64,000 bases of DNA from Bacteroidales bacterium. Lineage in GTDB: Bacteria; Bacteroidota; Bacteroidia; Bacteroidales; UBA932. Location of the stretch: positions 16,564 to 80,563 of the forward strand of contig JAKSJQ010000005.1 of the NCBI GenBank assembly GCA_024402115.1. The letters run 5' to 3'. Positions 54,500 to 61,702 of the stretch are shown in pieces (the stretch's first letter is position 1; each line of letters starts with the position of its first letter). The notes below the pieces were generated by a model. The model did no database searches. It was not told the origin of the DNA and was given only the letters and a program-made list of their open reading frames with translations. Both the position numbers and the translations under genes were made by a program.

Positions 54500-54525
54500 G
54501 TGTGGTTTACGGATGGTTAGTTTTT

Positions 54526-54579
54526 CAAAGATAGCAAAACGCCGGTCGTTGTCAAAATGAAACGGCATATTTAACTTTG
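54526..54579. promoter_or_regulatory. Divergent promoters of GH115 and the phytase-like gene
   Basis: Minus strand: TTTG (54553-54556), 19-bp spacer, TATCTTTG (54526-54533), a near-ideal Bacteroidales promoter for GH115. Plus strand: TTG (54549-54551), 20-bp spacer, TAACTTTG (54572-54579) for the gene at 54632. The -33 boxes nearly touch, so polymerases would compete. Confidence 0.72.
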
Positions 54580-54631
54580 TGGGAACGACTTTTGAAAGCA
54601 AGGGCAGAGAAACTCTAGAAGAAAACGAAAG

Positions 54632-55840
54632 ATGAAGAAGACAGCGATAGCACTCGTCGCCCTTATGATGGCGATGCCCGTGAAGGCCCAGGGCCTCGGA
54701 GACCTCCTCGGCTCGATGATCGGAGCCATGATCGGAGAAGTCGGCGACCAGGGCGAAGAAGATGAAAGCAAGGTCGGCATCCCCCAGCAAAACCTCTCCC
54801 TCTGGGGCATCAAACCCGCGAACTACAGCGGCATCACCCCCATCGGCAATGGACGCTATGCGGTCGTGAGCGACAAGGAAAGCTCCGACGGCTTCTATAT
54901 CTGGAAGATCACCCAGGACCAGCAGACCGGACGCGTGATCAATGTCGAGAACGAGGGCTACTTCTCCAACAAGATCGGGCCGACCTCCGACCGCGATTGC
55001 GAAGGAATCGCATACCTTCCGGCGGGTGGAAAAAAAGCAGCCGGCGGCAAGAAGGCTGCCAGCGCTGATGCAGCCGGTTCAAGTGCAGCAACCGGCACTG
55101 GAAACGCACGTGCTGCCGGCACTCTGTTCATCAGCGGCGAGTCCGACAACCGCATACTCGAATACGACATGGACGGGCAGAGGACCGGACGCGAACTCCG
55201 AATTCCGGACCAGTTCCGCAAATCGGTCGGGAATATGGGCCTCGAAGCCCTCGCACTCGGCGGCCAAGGCTCACGCGCACGCTTCTGGGCCACTACCGAG
55301 ACCACTCTCCCATCCGATGGACCTGCAGCAGGCCCAAATGCACCTGGAACTGCCAACATGCTCCGAATCCAGAGCTTCAAGACCAACCTCGCACCCCACC
55401 GCCAGTATGCGTACAAGATGGACCCGGGCCGCACCCGCGACTTCGGCTCACCGTATGTGTTCGGATGTCCAGAGATATGCGCCCTGCCGAACGGGCGCCT
55501 CCTCATCCTCGAGCGCGAAGCCAATATTCCGAAGCTCTATGTGGGTGCTGATGTGATTTGCAAACTCTATCTTGTGAACCCTAAGGGCTCGAAGAAGATC
55601 TCGCAGTATACCGAGATGGCAACGCTCCCGGAAAAGAAGTTCATGCGCAAGGAGCTCATCGCCAGCTGGACCACCTGCCTCTCCCTCTCGAACGTCGCAT
55701 GGGCCAACTACGAGGGCATGTGCCTCGGCGCCAAGCTCTCCGACGGCCTCCAGACCCTCCTGCTGATCAGCGACTCACAGGGCGGCTACGGCAAAGGTCC
55801 TGTCCGACTGCAGGACTTCATCAAGGTGATTGTGCTGTAG
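54632..55840 (+). CDS. Secreted phytase-like esterase-domain protein
   Basis: A 402-residue protein with signal peptide ending VKAQG. Following a short Gly/Met segment, a six-blade propeller-like domain shows DRDCEGIAYLP, GLEALALGG and GRLLILERE, as in the phytase-like esterase family (PF13449 type). This family is thought to cleave phosphate or carboxyl esters, but is poorly defined. A Lys/Gly/Ala/Ser-rich insertion (about 130-165, units like AAGGKK) breaks the first blades. It is divergent from GH115 and may be co-regulated with it. Palindrome A3 follows. Confidence 0.82.
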   Translation: MKKTAIALVALMMAMPVKAQGLGDLLGSMIGAMIGEVGDQGEEDESKVGIPQQNLSLWGIKPANYSGITPIGNGRYAVVSDKESSDGFYIWKITQDQQTGRVINVENEGYFSNKIGPTSDRDCEGIAYLPAGGKKAAGGKKAASADAAGSSAATGTGNARAAGTLFISGESDNRILEYDMDGQRTGRELRIPDQFRKSVGNMGLEALALGGQGSRARFWATTETTLPSDGPAAGPNAPGTANMLRIQSFKTNLAPHRQYAYKMDPGRTRDFGSPYVFGCPEICALPNGRLLILEREANIPKLYVGADVICKLYLVNPKGSKKISQYTEMATLPEKKFMRKELIASWTTCLSLSNVAWANYEGMCLGAKLSDGLQTLLLISDSQGGYGKGPVRLQDFIKVIVL

Positions 55841-55892
55841 GAGTCGTGACGTATTCAGAATGACTCTTCCGAATGCCGTGATCGTAACTTGT

Positions 55893-55975
55893 TGAGTATT
55901 AGGTATTTGTTATACGGACGGCTCCCTCGCGCGGGGGAACCGTCCGTATGGTTTATCGCTGATAATCAGGTAGTT
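55893..55975. repeat. Intergenic palindrome family A, copy 3
   Basis: Core hairpin ACGGACGGCTCCC...GGGGGAACCGTCCGT at 55914-55947, with flanking arms that again pair in part. It lies at a convergent junction (phytase-like gene and the gene at 55982-56461). Confidence 0.8.
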
Positions 55976-55981
55976 ATGATA

Positions 55982-56461
55982 TTACTTCCTCAGCATGCCC
56001 AGCGAAATGTTCTTGTAGCTGAGCCTGCGGGCGGGCTTGTTGTCCGTGCGGATGGACGCATAGATGTCGGCAGTGTAGTCGGCCGGATTGAGAGACGCAC
56101 CGGACATGATCAGAGATGCGAGAGCCGAGAACGACTCGAGGCTGCCGTAACCCGTGATCAGCACGTCATGCGTGCCCTTCTCGAGCACGATCTCGTCCGC
56201 CGAACCCCTGACGAAGGCGCTGCCGTTCTTTGTGTACACCACCCCGTTGATGCCGGAGATCACCATCCTCGGCACATCGCAGGTGACATTCACCTTGATC
56301 GTTCCCTTCACGCTGGTCAATCCCCTGGGCACCAGTGACTTGATCTCGTACTTGTTGATCCTGATCCCGCTGAGAAGATCCTTCGAATCCGGCTCAGCCG
56401 CCATCGCGAGCGACAATGAAGCCAGCACGAGGCATATAATAAGTAGCAGTTTCTTTCTCAT
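55982..56461 (-). CDS. Small secreted protein of unknown function
   Basis: A 159-residue protein with signal peptide MRKKLLLIICLVLASLSLAMA. The mature part is beta-rich (IRINKYEIKSLVPRG, TIKVNVTCDVPRMVISG, GTHDVLITGYGS), somewhat like a single immunoglobulin-like or LEA14-type fold, but I do not recognise a family. There is no lipobox, so it is periplasmic or surface-exported. It has its own -7 element, and palindrome A3 lies beyond its stop. Single-gene unit. Confidence 0.7.
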   Translation of the reverse strand: MRKKLLLIICLVLASLSLAMAAEPDSKDLLSGIRINKYEIKSLVPRGLTSVKGTIKVNVTCDVPRMVISGINGVVYTKNGSAFVRGSADEIVLEKGTHDVLITGYGSLESFSALASLIMSGASLNPADYTADIYASIRTDNKPARRLSYKNISLGMLRK

Positions 56462-56468
56462 AATGAGA

Positions 56469-56476
56469 CAAATTTA
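56469..56476 (-). promoter_or_regulatory. -7 element of the small secreted protein gene
   Basis: TAAATTTG on the minus strand, 7 bp before the start at 56461, so the leader would be very short. Confidence 0.45.
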
Positions 56477-56486
56477 CAGATAAATA

Positions 56487-56517
56487 AAAAACCACCTCAA
56501 TTTTTGAGATGGTTTTT
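56487..56517 (-). terminator. Terminator of the cupin gene
   Basis: A stem AAAACCATCTCAA with TTGAGGTGGTTTT on the minus strand (one wobble), with a T-rich tail. It is 28 bp past the cupin stop. Confidence 0.75.
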
Positions 56518-56545
56518 AAGGTTTGAAGTGCGGTCGGGAGGAAGT

Positions 56546-56983
56546 TTAGATGCTCTCGGTGCCGTCCTCGCCGGCCTTGCCGTCCTTTGCGTGATAGATG
56601 CATGAAGGCTCGAGCACCTGAACCCTGTGCCATGCGCCACGAGGCACGATGAAACCGAAATTGCCGGTCGACACATCGAGAAGATGACGCTCAGCCACCT
56701 TCACCCTCTTTCCGGTCTCGGTGACAATCACCTCATCGCCCTCCTTCGGCTCACCGATGATCTCCTCAAAGAGCACATCCTCGAGCTTGCCGGAAAGCAG
56801 GATCACGTTCTCGCTGCTGTTCGGATGGCGGTGGATAGCCACCTCGCTGCCCGGAAGCATCACGTTCAACATCCTCTGACCCGCATCGTCCAGCGAAGTG
56901 CGGAGGTCGAACTGAGCTCTCCTGCTCTCCGATGCTTCCGCCTTAACGAAAAGGCTGTCAATAAGTTCCTTATTTATATCCAT
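56546..56983 (-). CDS. WbuC-type cupin-fold metalloprotein
   Basis: A 145-residue cytoplasmic protein. The cupin metal site is visible in VAIHRHPNSSENVILLSG (two His and a Glu) and the second motif in IVPRGAWHRV (His). This matches the WbuC family, often found with lipopolysaccharide or capsule genes but without a settled reaction. Here it is alone, with its own promoter and terminator, and not next to the sugar genes at 60-63 kb. The C-terminal tail is charged and probably disordered. Confidence 0.82.
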   Translation of the reverse strand: MDINKELIDSLFVKAEASESRRAQFDLRTSLDDAGQRMLNVMLPGSEVAIHRHPNSSENVILLSGKLEDVLFEEIIGEPKEGDEVIVTETGKRVKVAERHLLDVSTGNFGFIVPRGAWHRVQVLEPSCIYHAKDGKAGEDGTESI

Positions 56984-57014
56984 AGTTCCAATACTTTTAT
57001 CAATTTCTAAGCAC

Positions 57015-57022
57015 CAAAGATA
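57015..57022 (-). promoter_or_regulatory. -7 element of the cupin gene
   Basis: TATCTTTG on the minus strand, 31 bp before the start at 56983. Confidence 0.55.
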
Positions 57023-57094
57023 CAGATTCTATCAGATTTTACAAAAAGATTGATAAATAACCACTATCTTTAAAAAGTTCAAAACTAAAGCATT

Positions 57095-57466
57095 ATGAAG
57101 AAGTCAGAAATGTTCAATACCATCCTTGTCCAGGTCTGCGGTCTTTGTGAAGTTGATGCCGAAGGGGTGCTGAACGGATGCAAGCAGCAATCCTATGTCG
57201 ATGCGCGCATGCTCTGCGTCCAATACCTCAGGCGCTTGGGAATGACCAGCGATGAGATTGCGATCATCGTGATCCGCATGCTCAGGAACGACATGAACTA
57301 CAGACCGGCACCGGACGAGGTGCGTGGAAAATCCCGCGGTGTGGAGAAGATGTTCAATTCCTACTCCAACCGCTGCCTGCAGAGCAGAGCCTTCGTGCTG
57401 ATGTCGACCGCGCTTAAGAAATTCTGCGACGAACGCTTCTGGTCCGAGTACGTCCACAACGTCTGA
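57095..57466 (+). CDS. Small helical protein of unknown function
   Basis: A 123-residue, Cys-rich, mainly helical soluble protein. The middle, NGCKQQSYVDARMLCVQYLRR followed by GMTSDEIAIIVIRM, split here, looks like the DnaA C-terminal-type helix-turn-helix seen in small Bacteroidales proteins. That suggests nucleic-acid binding but is not proof. It starts 27 bp after a TATCTTTA sequence close to a -7 element. It stands between the divergent cupin gene and the lipocalin gene. Confidence 0.6.
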   Translation: MKKSEMFNTILVQVCGLCEVDAEGVLNGCKQQSYVDARMLCVQYLRRLGMTSDEIAIIVIRMLRNDMNYRPAPDEVRGKSRGVEKMFNSYSNRCLQSRAFVLMSTALKKFCDERFWSEYVHNV

Positions 57467-57543
57467 ACAGCATGCGCCCAGGACGCGTACGAAGTCCATA
57501 CCATCTCACACACAGGAAATTAGCCCGCAGACCCTGATTGCAA

Positions 57544-57551
57544 TACCTTTG
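57544..57551 (+). promoter_or_regulatory. -7 element of the lipocalin gene
   Basis: TACCTTTG fits TAnnTTTG, 40 bp before the start at 57591. Confidence 0.5.
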
Positions 57552-57590
57552 CTCCGTGACCGACGATGGTCGCGAATAAACAGCAACAAT

Positions 57591-58139
57591 ATGGATAAGG
57601 TATTTTCAATCATTCTGCTCACGGGCATCATTTTCAGCTGTGCAGCATGCGCACAGGTCAGGAAGGTCAATGACACTCCTGTGAAGACTCTCGATTTCAA
57701 CCGCTACCTCGGCACATGGTACGAGATCGCGCGCTTCGACCACCGGTTCGAAAAGGGCATTGAGTTCACCCAGGCCGTCTACTCGCTCAAGCCGGACGGG
57801 ACAGTTCGGGTTGAGAACAGCGGCATCAAGGACACCAAGTTCAAGCGTTCCATCGGCAAGGCCTTCCGACCCGATGCCGAGAAGGAACCAGCACGTATGA
57901 GGGTGTCATTCTTCGGTCCGTTCTACTCCGACTATCGGGTCCTGATGATCGATCCGGACTACAAGTATGCCCTCGTCAGCTCCAAGGGCCCGAACTATCT
58001 GTGGATCCTCTCACGCGAGCTCACCCTTCCGCCAGCCGTCAAGCAGTCCATCATCTACGAAGCCCAGAGCCGAGGCTTCGACACATCGCGCCTCAAGTGG
58101 GTCCTCCAGCAGCGCGAGTCACTCTTCATCGAGCAGTGA
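57591..58139 (+). CDS. Bacterial lipocalin (Blc-like) lipoprotein
   Basis: I start at 57591 (MDKVFSIILLTGIIFSC, 182 residues), because the -7 element lies upstream of it and the earlier in-frame start falls inside that element. A lipoprotein signal leads to a Cys near 17-21. The lipocalin signature is YLGTWYEIARFDHRFEKG, followed by YSLKPDG and YKYALVSSKGPNYLWILSRE, the usual Blc pattern. Blc proteins bind lysophospholipids or fatty acids at the outer membrane. It is a single gene, with a tandem-repeat array after it. Confidence 0.92.
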   Translation: MDKVFSIILLTGIIFSCAACAQVRKVNDTPVKTLDFNRYLGTWYEIARFDHRFEKGIEFTQAVYSLKPDGTVRVENSGIKDTKFKRSIGKAFRPDAEKEPARMRVSFFGPFYSDYRVLMIDPDYKYALVSSKGPNYLWILSRELTLPPAVKQSIIYEAQSRGFDTSRLKWVLQQRESLFIEQ

Positions 58140-58209
58140 GGGAGGGATGGCGGGTGTGGCAGCGGGTTCTGACGGGGATGACGGTGCTGTGCGGGATTTC
58201 AGAGCGGGA

Positions 58210-58445
58210 ATCGGCAAATACATGTCTGTTTGCGAGCTTTGCCGGTGTTTCTGACGCGTATTTGCCGATTCCGTGTCTGTTTGCTGGGGTCAGCGGCCGA
58301 TTCAGACATGAAAAGCCGAAATTCATGTCTGTTTTCGGGTTTTGCCGGTGTTTCTGACGCGTATTTGCCGATTCCGTGTCTGTTTGCTGAGGTTTGCGGC
58401 CGATTCAGACATGAAAAGCCGAAATACATGTCTGCTTTCGGACTC
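58210..58445. repeat. 103-bp tandem repeat array (about 2.2 units)
   Basis: CATGTCTG recurs at 58221, 58324 and 58427, an exact 103-bp period. Units share the TTTGCCGGTGTTTCTGACGC and TTCCGTGTCTGTTTGCTG stretches (58241 onward) and end CAGACATGAAAAGCCGAA. CAGACATG and CATGTCTG form hairpins across the unit boundary. It fills the 336-bp gap between the lipocalin and glycosylase genes; no gene is credible there. Confidence 0.88.
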
Positions 58446-58475
58446 GGCAGTGGGTTCAGAGCCGCAGACGACAAT

Positions 58476-59063
58476 TTACATGGTCAGCAGTCTGTAGTAC
58501 TCGGCCTTCTTCTCCAGCTTCATCGGATACGCGCGCGAAGAGCTCGGCATCCGCCACCAGCAGAGAGGACGGCCGTGTCCATTCCCGTCAACCATGACCT
58601 CAACGCACTCCCCCACCTTGGGGCAGCTGACCGCCAGACCGCGCGACTCGAAGTACACCTGCAACTCCTCGCTCGCCTTTCCGCCCGTGGTCACGATCGT
58701 CCTGCACTCCGGCATCTGCTCCATAAGCGCGAGCACATCCGTTCCCTCCACGATCTCCAGGAAATTGTCATCCGCATTGTCCTTCAACCTGCGGACCTTG
58801 CGGGCAGTATCGAAGAGCGCAATCCCCTTCTCACGGCAGAACACCATGATCCTCTCCCTGTCGAACCGCTTCTCGCCCGCAATCTCAAAATGCGCCCTGT
58901 CCCCGAAATGAATCAGACCCTGAATCCTCCAGAAGTCATTGATCCAATTGGGGTAGAAGAACTCCATGCTCCACCTCGTCCGGGGCGGAGGAAAACTGCC
59001 CAGAAACAGCACCCGAGCATTCGCCGGCAGAAACGGTTCCAATGGATGTTCTTCGATAGTCAT
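58476..59063 (-). CDS. Uracil-DNA-glycosylase-superfamily protein (deoxyinosine/mismatch type)
   Basis: I start at the ATG at 59063 (MTIEEHPLEPFLPANAR, 195 residues), typical of this group; ATGs at 59069 and 59075 are close alternatives. The superfamily motif is VLFLGSFPPPRTRWSMEFFYPN with a central IALFDTARKVRRLK and the late TTGGKASEEL strand, and the C-terminal WWRMPSSSRAY matches the group's second active-site loop. It excises a deaminated base from DNA, most likely hypoxanthine or uracil. No operon partner. Confidence 0.85.
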   Translation of the reverse strand: MTIEEHPLEPFLPANARVLFLGSFPPPRTRWSMEFFYPNWINDFWRIQGLIHFGDRAHFEIAGEKRFDRERIMVFCREKGIALFDTARKVRRLKDNADDNFLEIVEGTDVLALMEQMPECRTIVTTGGKASEELQVYFESRGLAVSCPKVGECVEVMVDGNGHGRPLCWWRMPSSSRAYPMKLEKKAEYYRLLTM

Positions 59064-59146
59064 ACCCATATTCATCTTACATGCATGAATCAATAGCTGT
59101 GATGCAGTACTGGACCTTGGTGTCGTCACTACGTACAAATTACTTG

Positions 59147-59176
59147 TTTGCAAAATAAAAAAAATCTATACATTTG
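59147..59176 (+). promoter_or_regulatory. Promoter of the candidate small RNA
   Basis: TTTG (59147-59150), an 18-bp spacer and TACATTTG (59169-59176) form a near-ideal Bacteroidales promoter. No open frame starts downstream of it on the plus strand. Confidence 0.7.
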
Positions 59177-59182
59177 CAGCAC

Positions 59183-59310
59183 AAAATCGTGAGATCGGCT
59201 GGGCTTACGATGAAAGCGCGAAGTCCCGCATACGTTGCCCTGGCACACCAAAGCAATCCCGCTCACGTGGGCAAAACTAAAAGCAGTCTCTTTCTGAGAC
59301 TGCTTTGTTT
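59183..59310 (+). ncRNA. Candidate structured small RNA (about 125 nt)
   Basis: It lies between a strong promoter and a terminator in an otherwise unexplained gap. The 5' end folds with the centre: CGTGAG (59188-59193) with CTCACG (59262-59267), extended by CGG with CCG across a two-base bulge. An inner rod pairs GGGC-ACG-ATG (59201-59212) with CAT-CGT-GCCC (59229-59240). The 3' end is a 10-bp hairpin (59281-59290 with 59296-59305) and TTTGTTTG. It does not show the signal recognition particle RNA motif, and the large internal loop only loosely recalls 6S RNA. Identity unknown. Confidence 0.6.
59281..59310. terminator. Terminator for the small RNA, possibly bidirectional
   Basis: AAGCAGTCTC/GAGACTGCTT stem with a 5-base loop and T-rich flanks on both strands. 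On the minus strand it lies about 90 bp past the EEP gene stop, so it could also end that operon. Confidence 0.8.
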
Positions 59311-59397
59311 GTATTAGCAAAAGCTTGAACCGCTCTTCCTTCGCACCAAACGGTACCGTGAAGAGTAAGGCATCCACCACCAGAGCCCACTCCCGAT

Positions 59398-60462
59398 CTA
59401 GGGCTGGCGGAAAGAGAAAGTCGCGACAAGGGCATCGTGGTCGGAAAGAGGAATAGATTCAGCGGAGCGCAGGATGCGGATGTCGTGCAGACGAAGTTCC
59501 GGAGAGTAATAGATATGGTCGATGCGGAAAGGCAAAGGCTCATGGTAAGTCGCGCCGTAACCGAAGCCGCCAGTCCACCACGCATCGCGGAATCCGGCCT
59601 TCTTCAGCTGACGCAGCGCCTCCGACCCGCCGACATCGTTCATGTCGCCCATAACTATCGTCGGATGGCTCACCACGCTTACTTCGCTCGCATTCGCCGG
59701 TAGAGCACCCTCTTTCTGCCCGCCGAATGAATCGTTGGTGGCATCGCAGTTCGTATCAGCCCGTCCGCCAAAGGCCTCGCATATCATCTCCGCCTGCCCG
59801 GATCGCACCGCCGACTGCGCCTCCACATTCTCGAGATACAACCTCAGCGAAGATGCATCCGCCAGCCTGTCCGGCGTGATGTATACCTCTCCGCCCTGCT
59901 CATCCTTGAAACTGTTGTTGCTGGCAAGATGGCACAGGAAAAAAGACAACCCCGGATACGACACATTCGCGCACCTCGCACCCGGCATGTCCGAACTGTC
60001 AAGATGTTCCGACTTCGCTGCCATCACCCCGTCGAAAGTGCGCACCTTGAATGGATAGCGCTCGAGAGCGTCGAGCACATCATCCGTCCATGCACATTCG
60101 ATCAGATAGAGAAAATCAGGATCCTCCGCGTCGATGAGAACCTTCATGCGCTCCGCCGAAAAAAGTTCGGAACCGCCATTGACATTGAAGGACATGACCT
60201 TGAAAGTCTCATCATCATGCCTCATGAACCGCCTGTTGAGCAAAGAGCCCACTGAAAACACCTCCTCACTGCAGTTAAGCGCGATTATCACGGTGAAGAG
60301 CACAGCTGCAGAACCAATAGACCATCGCAATCCCCCAGCCTTACCAGCGTCACTCCGCGAGCCGAAAGCTCTCAGAAGAGCAGCGGCACCGATGCATATG
60401 AGCAGCAGGCCCAGCAGGATGCTGAGCGCAAGAAGCAGCCATGGTATGAAAAGGTGGTACAT
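59398..60462 (-). CDS. Membrane-anchored endonuclease/exonuclease/phosphatase-family protein
   Basis: A 354-residue protein with two N-terminal membrane segments (about 5-33 and 45-63), then an EEP domain: FKVMSFNVNGG, PDFLYLIE, the IVMGDMNDV motif and the final PLSDHDALVATF. These give the metal site and catalytic His of the family. In such anchored forms the substrate may be a lipid or sugar phosphate rather than DNA. A Gly/Asn/Ala-rich insertion (about 225-257) precedes IVMGDMND. It lies 32 bp after the nucleotidyltransferase gene, probably as part of one operon with manC. Confidence 0.87.
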   Translation of the reverse strand: MYHLFIPWLLLALSILLGLLLICIGAAALLRAFGSRSDAGKAGGLRWSIGSAAVLFTVIIALNCSEEVFSVGSLLNRRFMRHDDETFKVMSFNVNGGSELFSAERMKVLIDAEDPDFLYLIECAWTDDVLDALERYPFKVRTFDGVMAAKSEHLDSSDMPGARCANVSYPGLSFFLCHLASNNSFKDEQGGEVYITPDRLADASSLRLYLENVEAQSAVRSGQAEMICEAFGGRADTNCDATNDSFGGQKEGALPANASEVSVVSHPTIVMGDMNDVGGSEALRQLKKAGFRDAWWTGGFGYGATYHEPLPFRIDHIYYSPELRLHDIRILRSAESIPLSDHDALVATFSFRQP

Positions 60463-60494
60463 CGGTCGGTGAATAAATATACAGTCGGTCGCGA

Positions 60495-61691
60495 TCAGAA
60501 TTTGCCGATATTATGGACGGCGCGCCAGCAGAGGTGCCAGCACTTCCATGGAATCGCGCATAAAGTCTCGCGCGGCGAAATCATGATGAAACGGAAAATC
60601 TTGCGGATGCGGCCCTCGTTGCGCCGGTCCATCATTCCGAAATTGCCGGTCAGCATGATCTCATCGAACAGCTTCCGGCCATAGCTTTCGGCAACACGCA
60701 GCCGGCTTGAAGTCTGTGCACCAACGCTGGCGGAATCGGAGATCGGCTCGGCTGCCGAAATCGGTCCGCACAGCGAAAACTCCTCCGGAAGGCCGAGAAC
60801 CGAAGTCTCGATGTACATCACCGCACCGCAGAACTTCTCGAGCCCCAGGCTCCTGAGCACATGGAAAGCCTCCGCACGCTCATCGGAACTGCTCGCACTG
60901 AGCACATAGAAATAATCCATCAGATGGCGCATGCCGACCCCCTCGTGGAATATGTGCCTGAAGACATGGACCATGTTGTATACAAGCTCGAAGACGACGT
61001 CTCTGCTGGAGCCTGCTGCTCCGTCCATGCTGTTCGAGGTGCTGCCCAGAACGTCGCCGCCACCATTCTGAGAACCGAACACCCTCTCCCGGTGCGCATC
61101 CACAAATGCCATGAACCTGCGGTCGAAAACCGGATTGTAGAACCACGACGGGCGGTAATGGACCTCCACATCCACGTCGTCGAAGAAATGAGCGTCGCAG
61201 TGGTGGAACAGAATCTCGCCGACCTTGACCCTCCCCTTCAAAAAACGGATTATCCCGCGCCTCAGGTCGTTGACGCCTCTGCGCTCATCTTCACACTTCA
61301 GAAAATCCACCCACAGGTCGATGTCGCCGCACTGGCGTATGCCCGGATCGGGATAGAAAGATGCGAGTGTGATGCCTTTCAGCACATGGGTCCGGAAACC
61401 GGCATCCTTGAAAAGTCCATGGAGCTCTGCTGCCCTGACGCGGACTTTCTCATTCTTCAGGCGGACTAGAGTCTGGTCGCTGAGCCACTGCAGAGCCGTT
61501 GGCATCGGCGGGCGCTCCTCCTCCGGAAGCTTTTCGACGGCGGGAAGAAGCACGCCGAGTATCGCATGCTTGGAAGCGGCACCGTATACGGCCTGCCACT
61601 CCTTCGCACTGTACTTGTGCCCCAGCCCGGGCTCCGACGTCCCGAGAGCGATTCGCACAAGCCTCACCAGGGCTTCGTTAATAGGGTCCAT
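60495..61691 (-). CDS. NTP_transf_5-type nucleotidyltransferase family protein
   Basis: I start at 61691 (MDPINEALVRLV, 398 residues); an ATG at 61721 would overlap manC by 19 bp. It has the family pattern of an N-terminal helical region, LKGITLASFYPDPGIRQCGDIDLWV (split: LKGITLASFYP and RQCGDIDLWV), and the later DAHFFDDVDVEVHYRPSW. The D-x-D of DIDLWV is the metal site. These proteins often lie with polysaccharide or peptide-modifying clusters. Two low-complexity stretches (GSTSNSMDGAAGSS and ISDSASVGAQTSS) interrupt it. It sits between manC and the EEP gene. Confidence 0.85.
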   Translation of the reverse strand: MDPINEALVRLVRIALGTSEPGLGHKYSAKEWQAVYGAASKHAILGVLLPAVEKLPEEERPPMPTALQWLSDQTLVRLKNEKVRVRAAELHGLFKDAGFRTHVLKGITLASFYPDPGIRQCGDIDLWVDFLKCEDERRGVNDLRRGIIRFLKGRVKVGEILFHHCDAHFFDDVDVEVHYRPSWFYNPVFDRRFMAFVDAHRERVFGSQNGGGDVLGSTSNSMDGAAGSSRDVVFELVYNMVHVFRHIFHEGVGMRHLMDYFYVLSASSSDERAEAFHVLRSLGLEKFCGAVMYIETSVLGLPEEFSLCGPISAAEPISDSASVGAQTSSRLRVAESYGRKLFDEIMLTGNFGMMDRRNEGRIRKIFRFIMISPRETLCAIPWKCWHLCWRAVHNIGKF

Positions 61692-61702
61692 GCTCACTCC
61701 AT

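Noticed and set aside
52262..54520. A 752-codon open frame on the plus strand opposite GH115
   Set aside because: It is the mirror of a high-GC coding gene. The protein is very rich in Arg, His and Leu without any domain, while the minus strand encodes an intact GH115.
58210..58445. CRISPR array
   Set aside because: The 103-bp units are repeated whole, with no unique spacers, and no cas genes are near.
58230..59096. A 288-codon plus-strand frame through the 103-bp array
   Set aside because: It combines repeat DNA with the antisense of the glycosylase gene; no domain.
59183..59310. tRNA or signal recognition particle RNA
   Set aside because: No cloverleaf or CCA end, and no conserved apical motif of the particle RNA.
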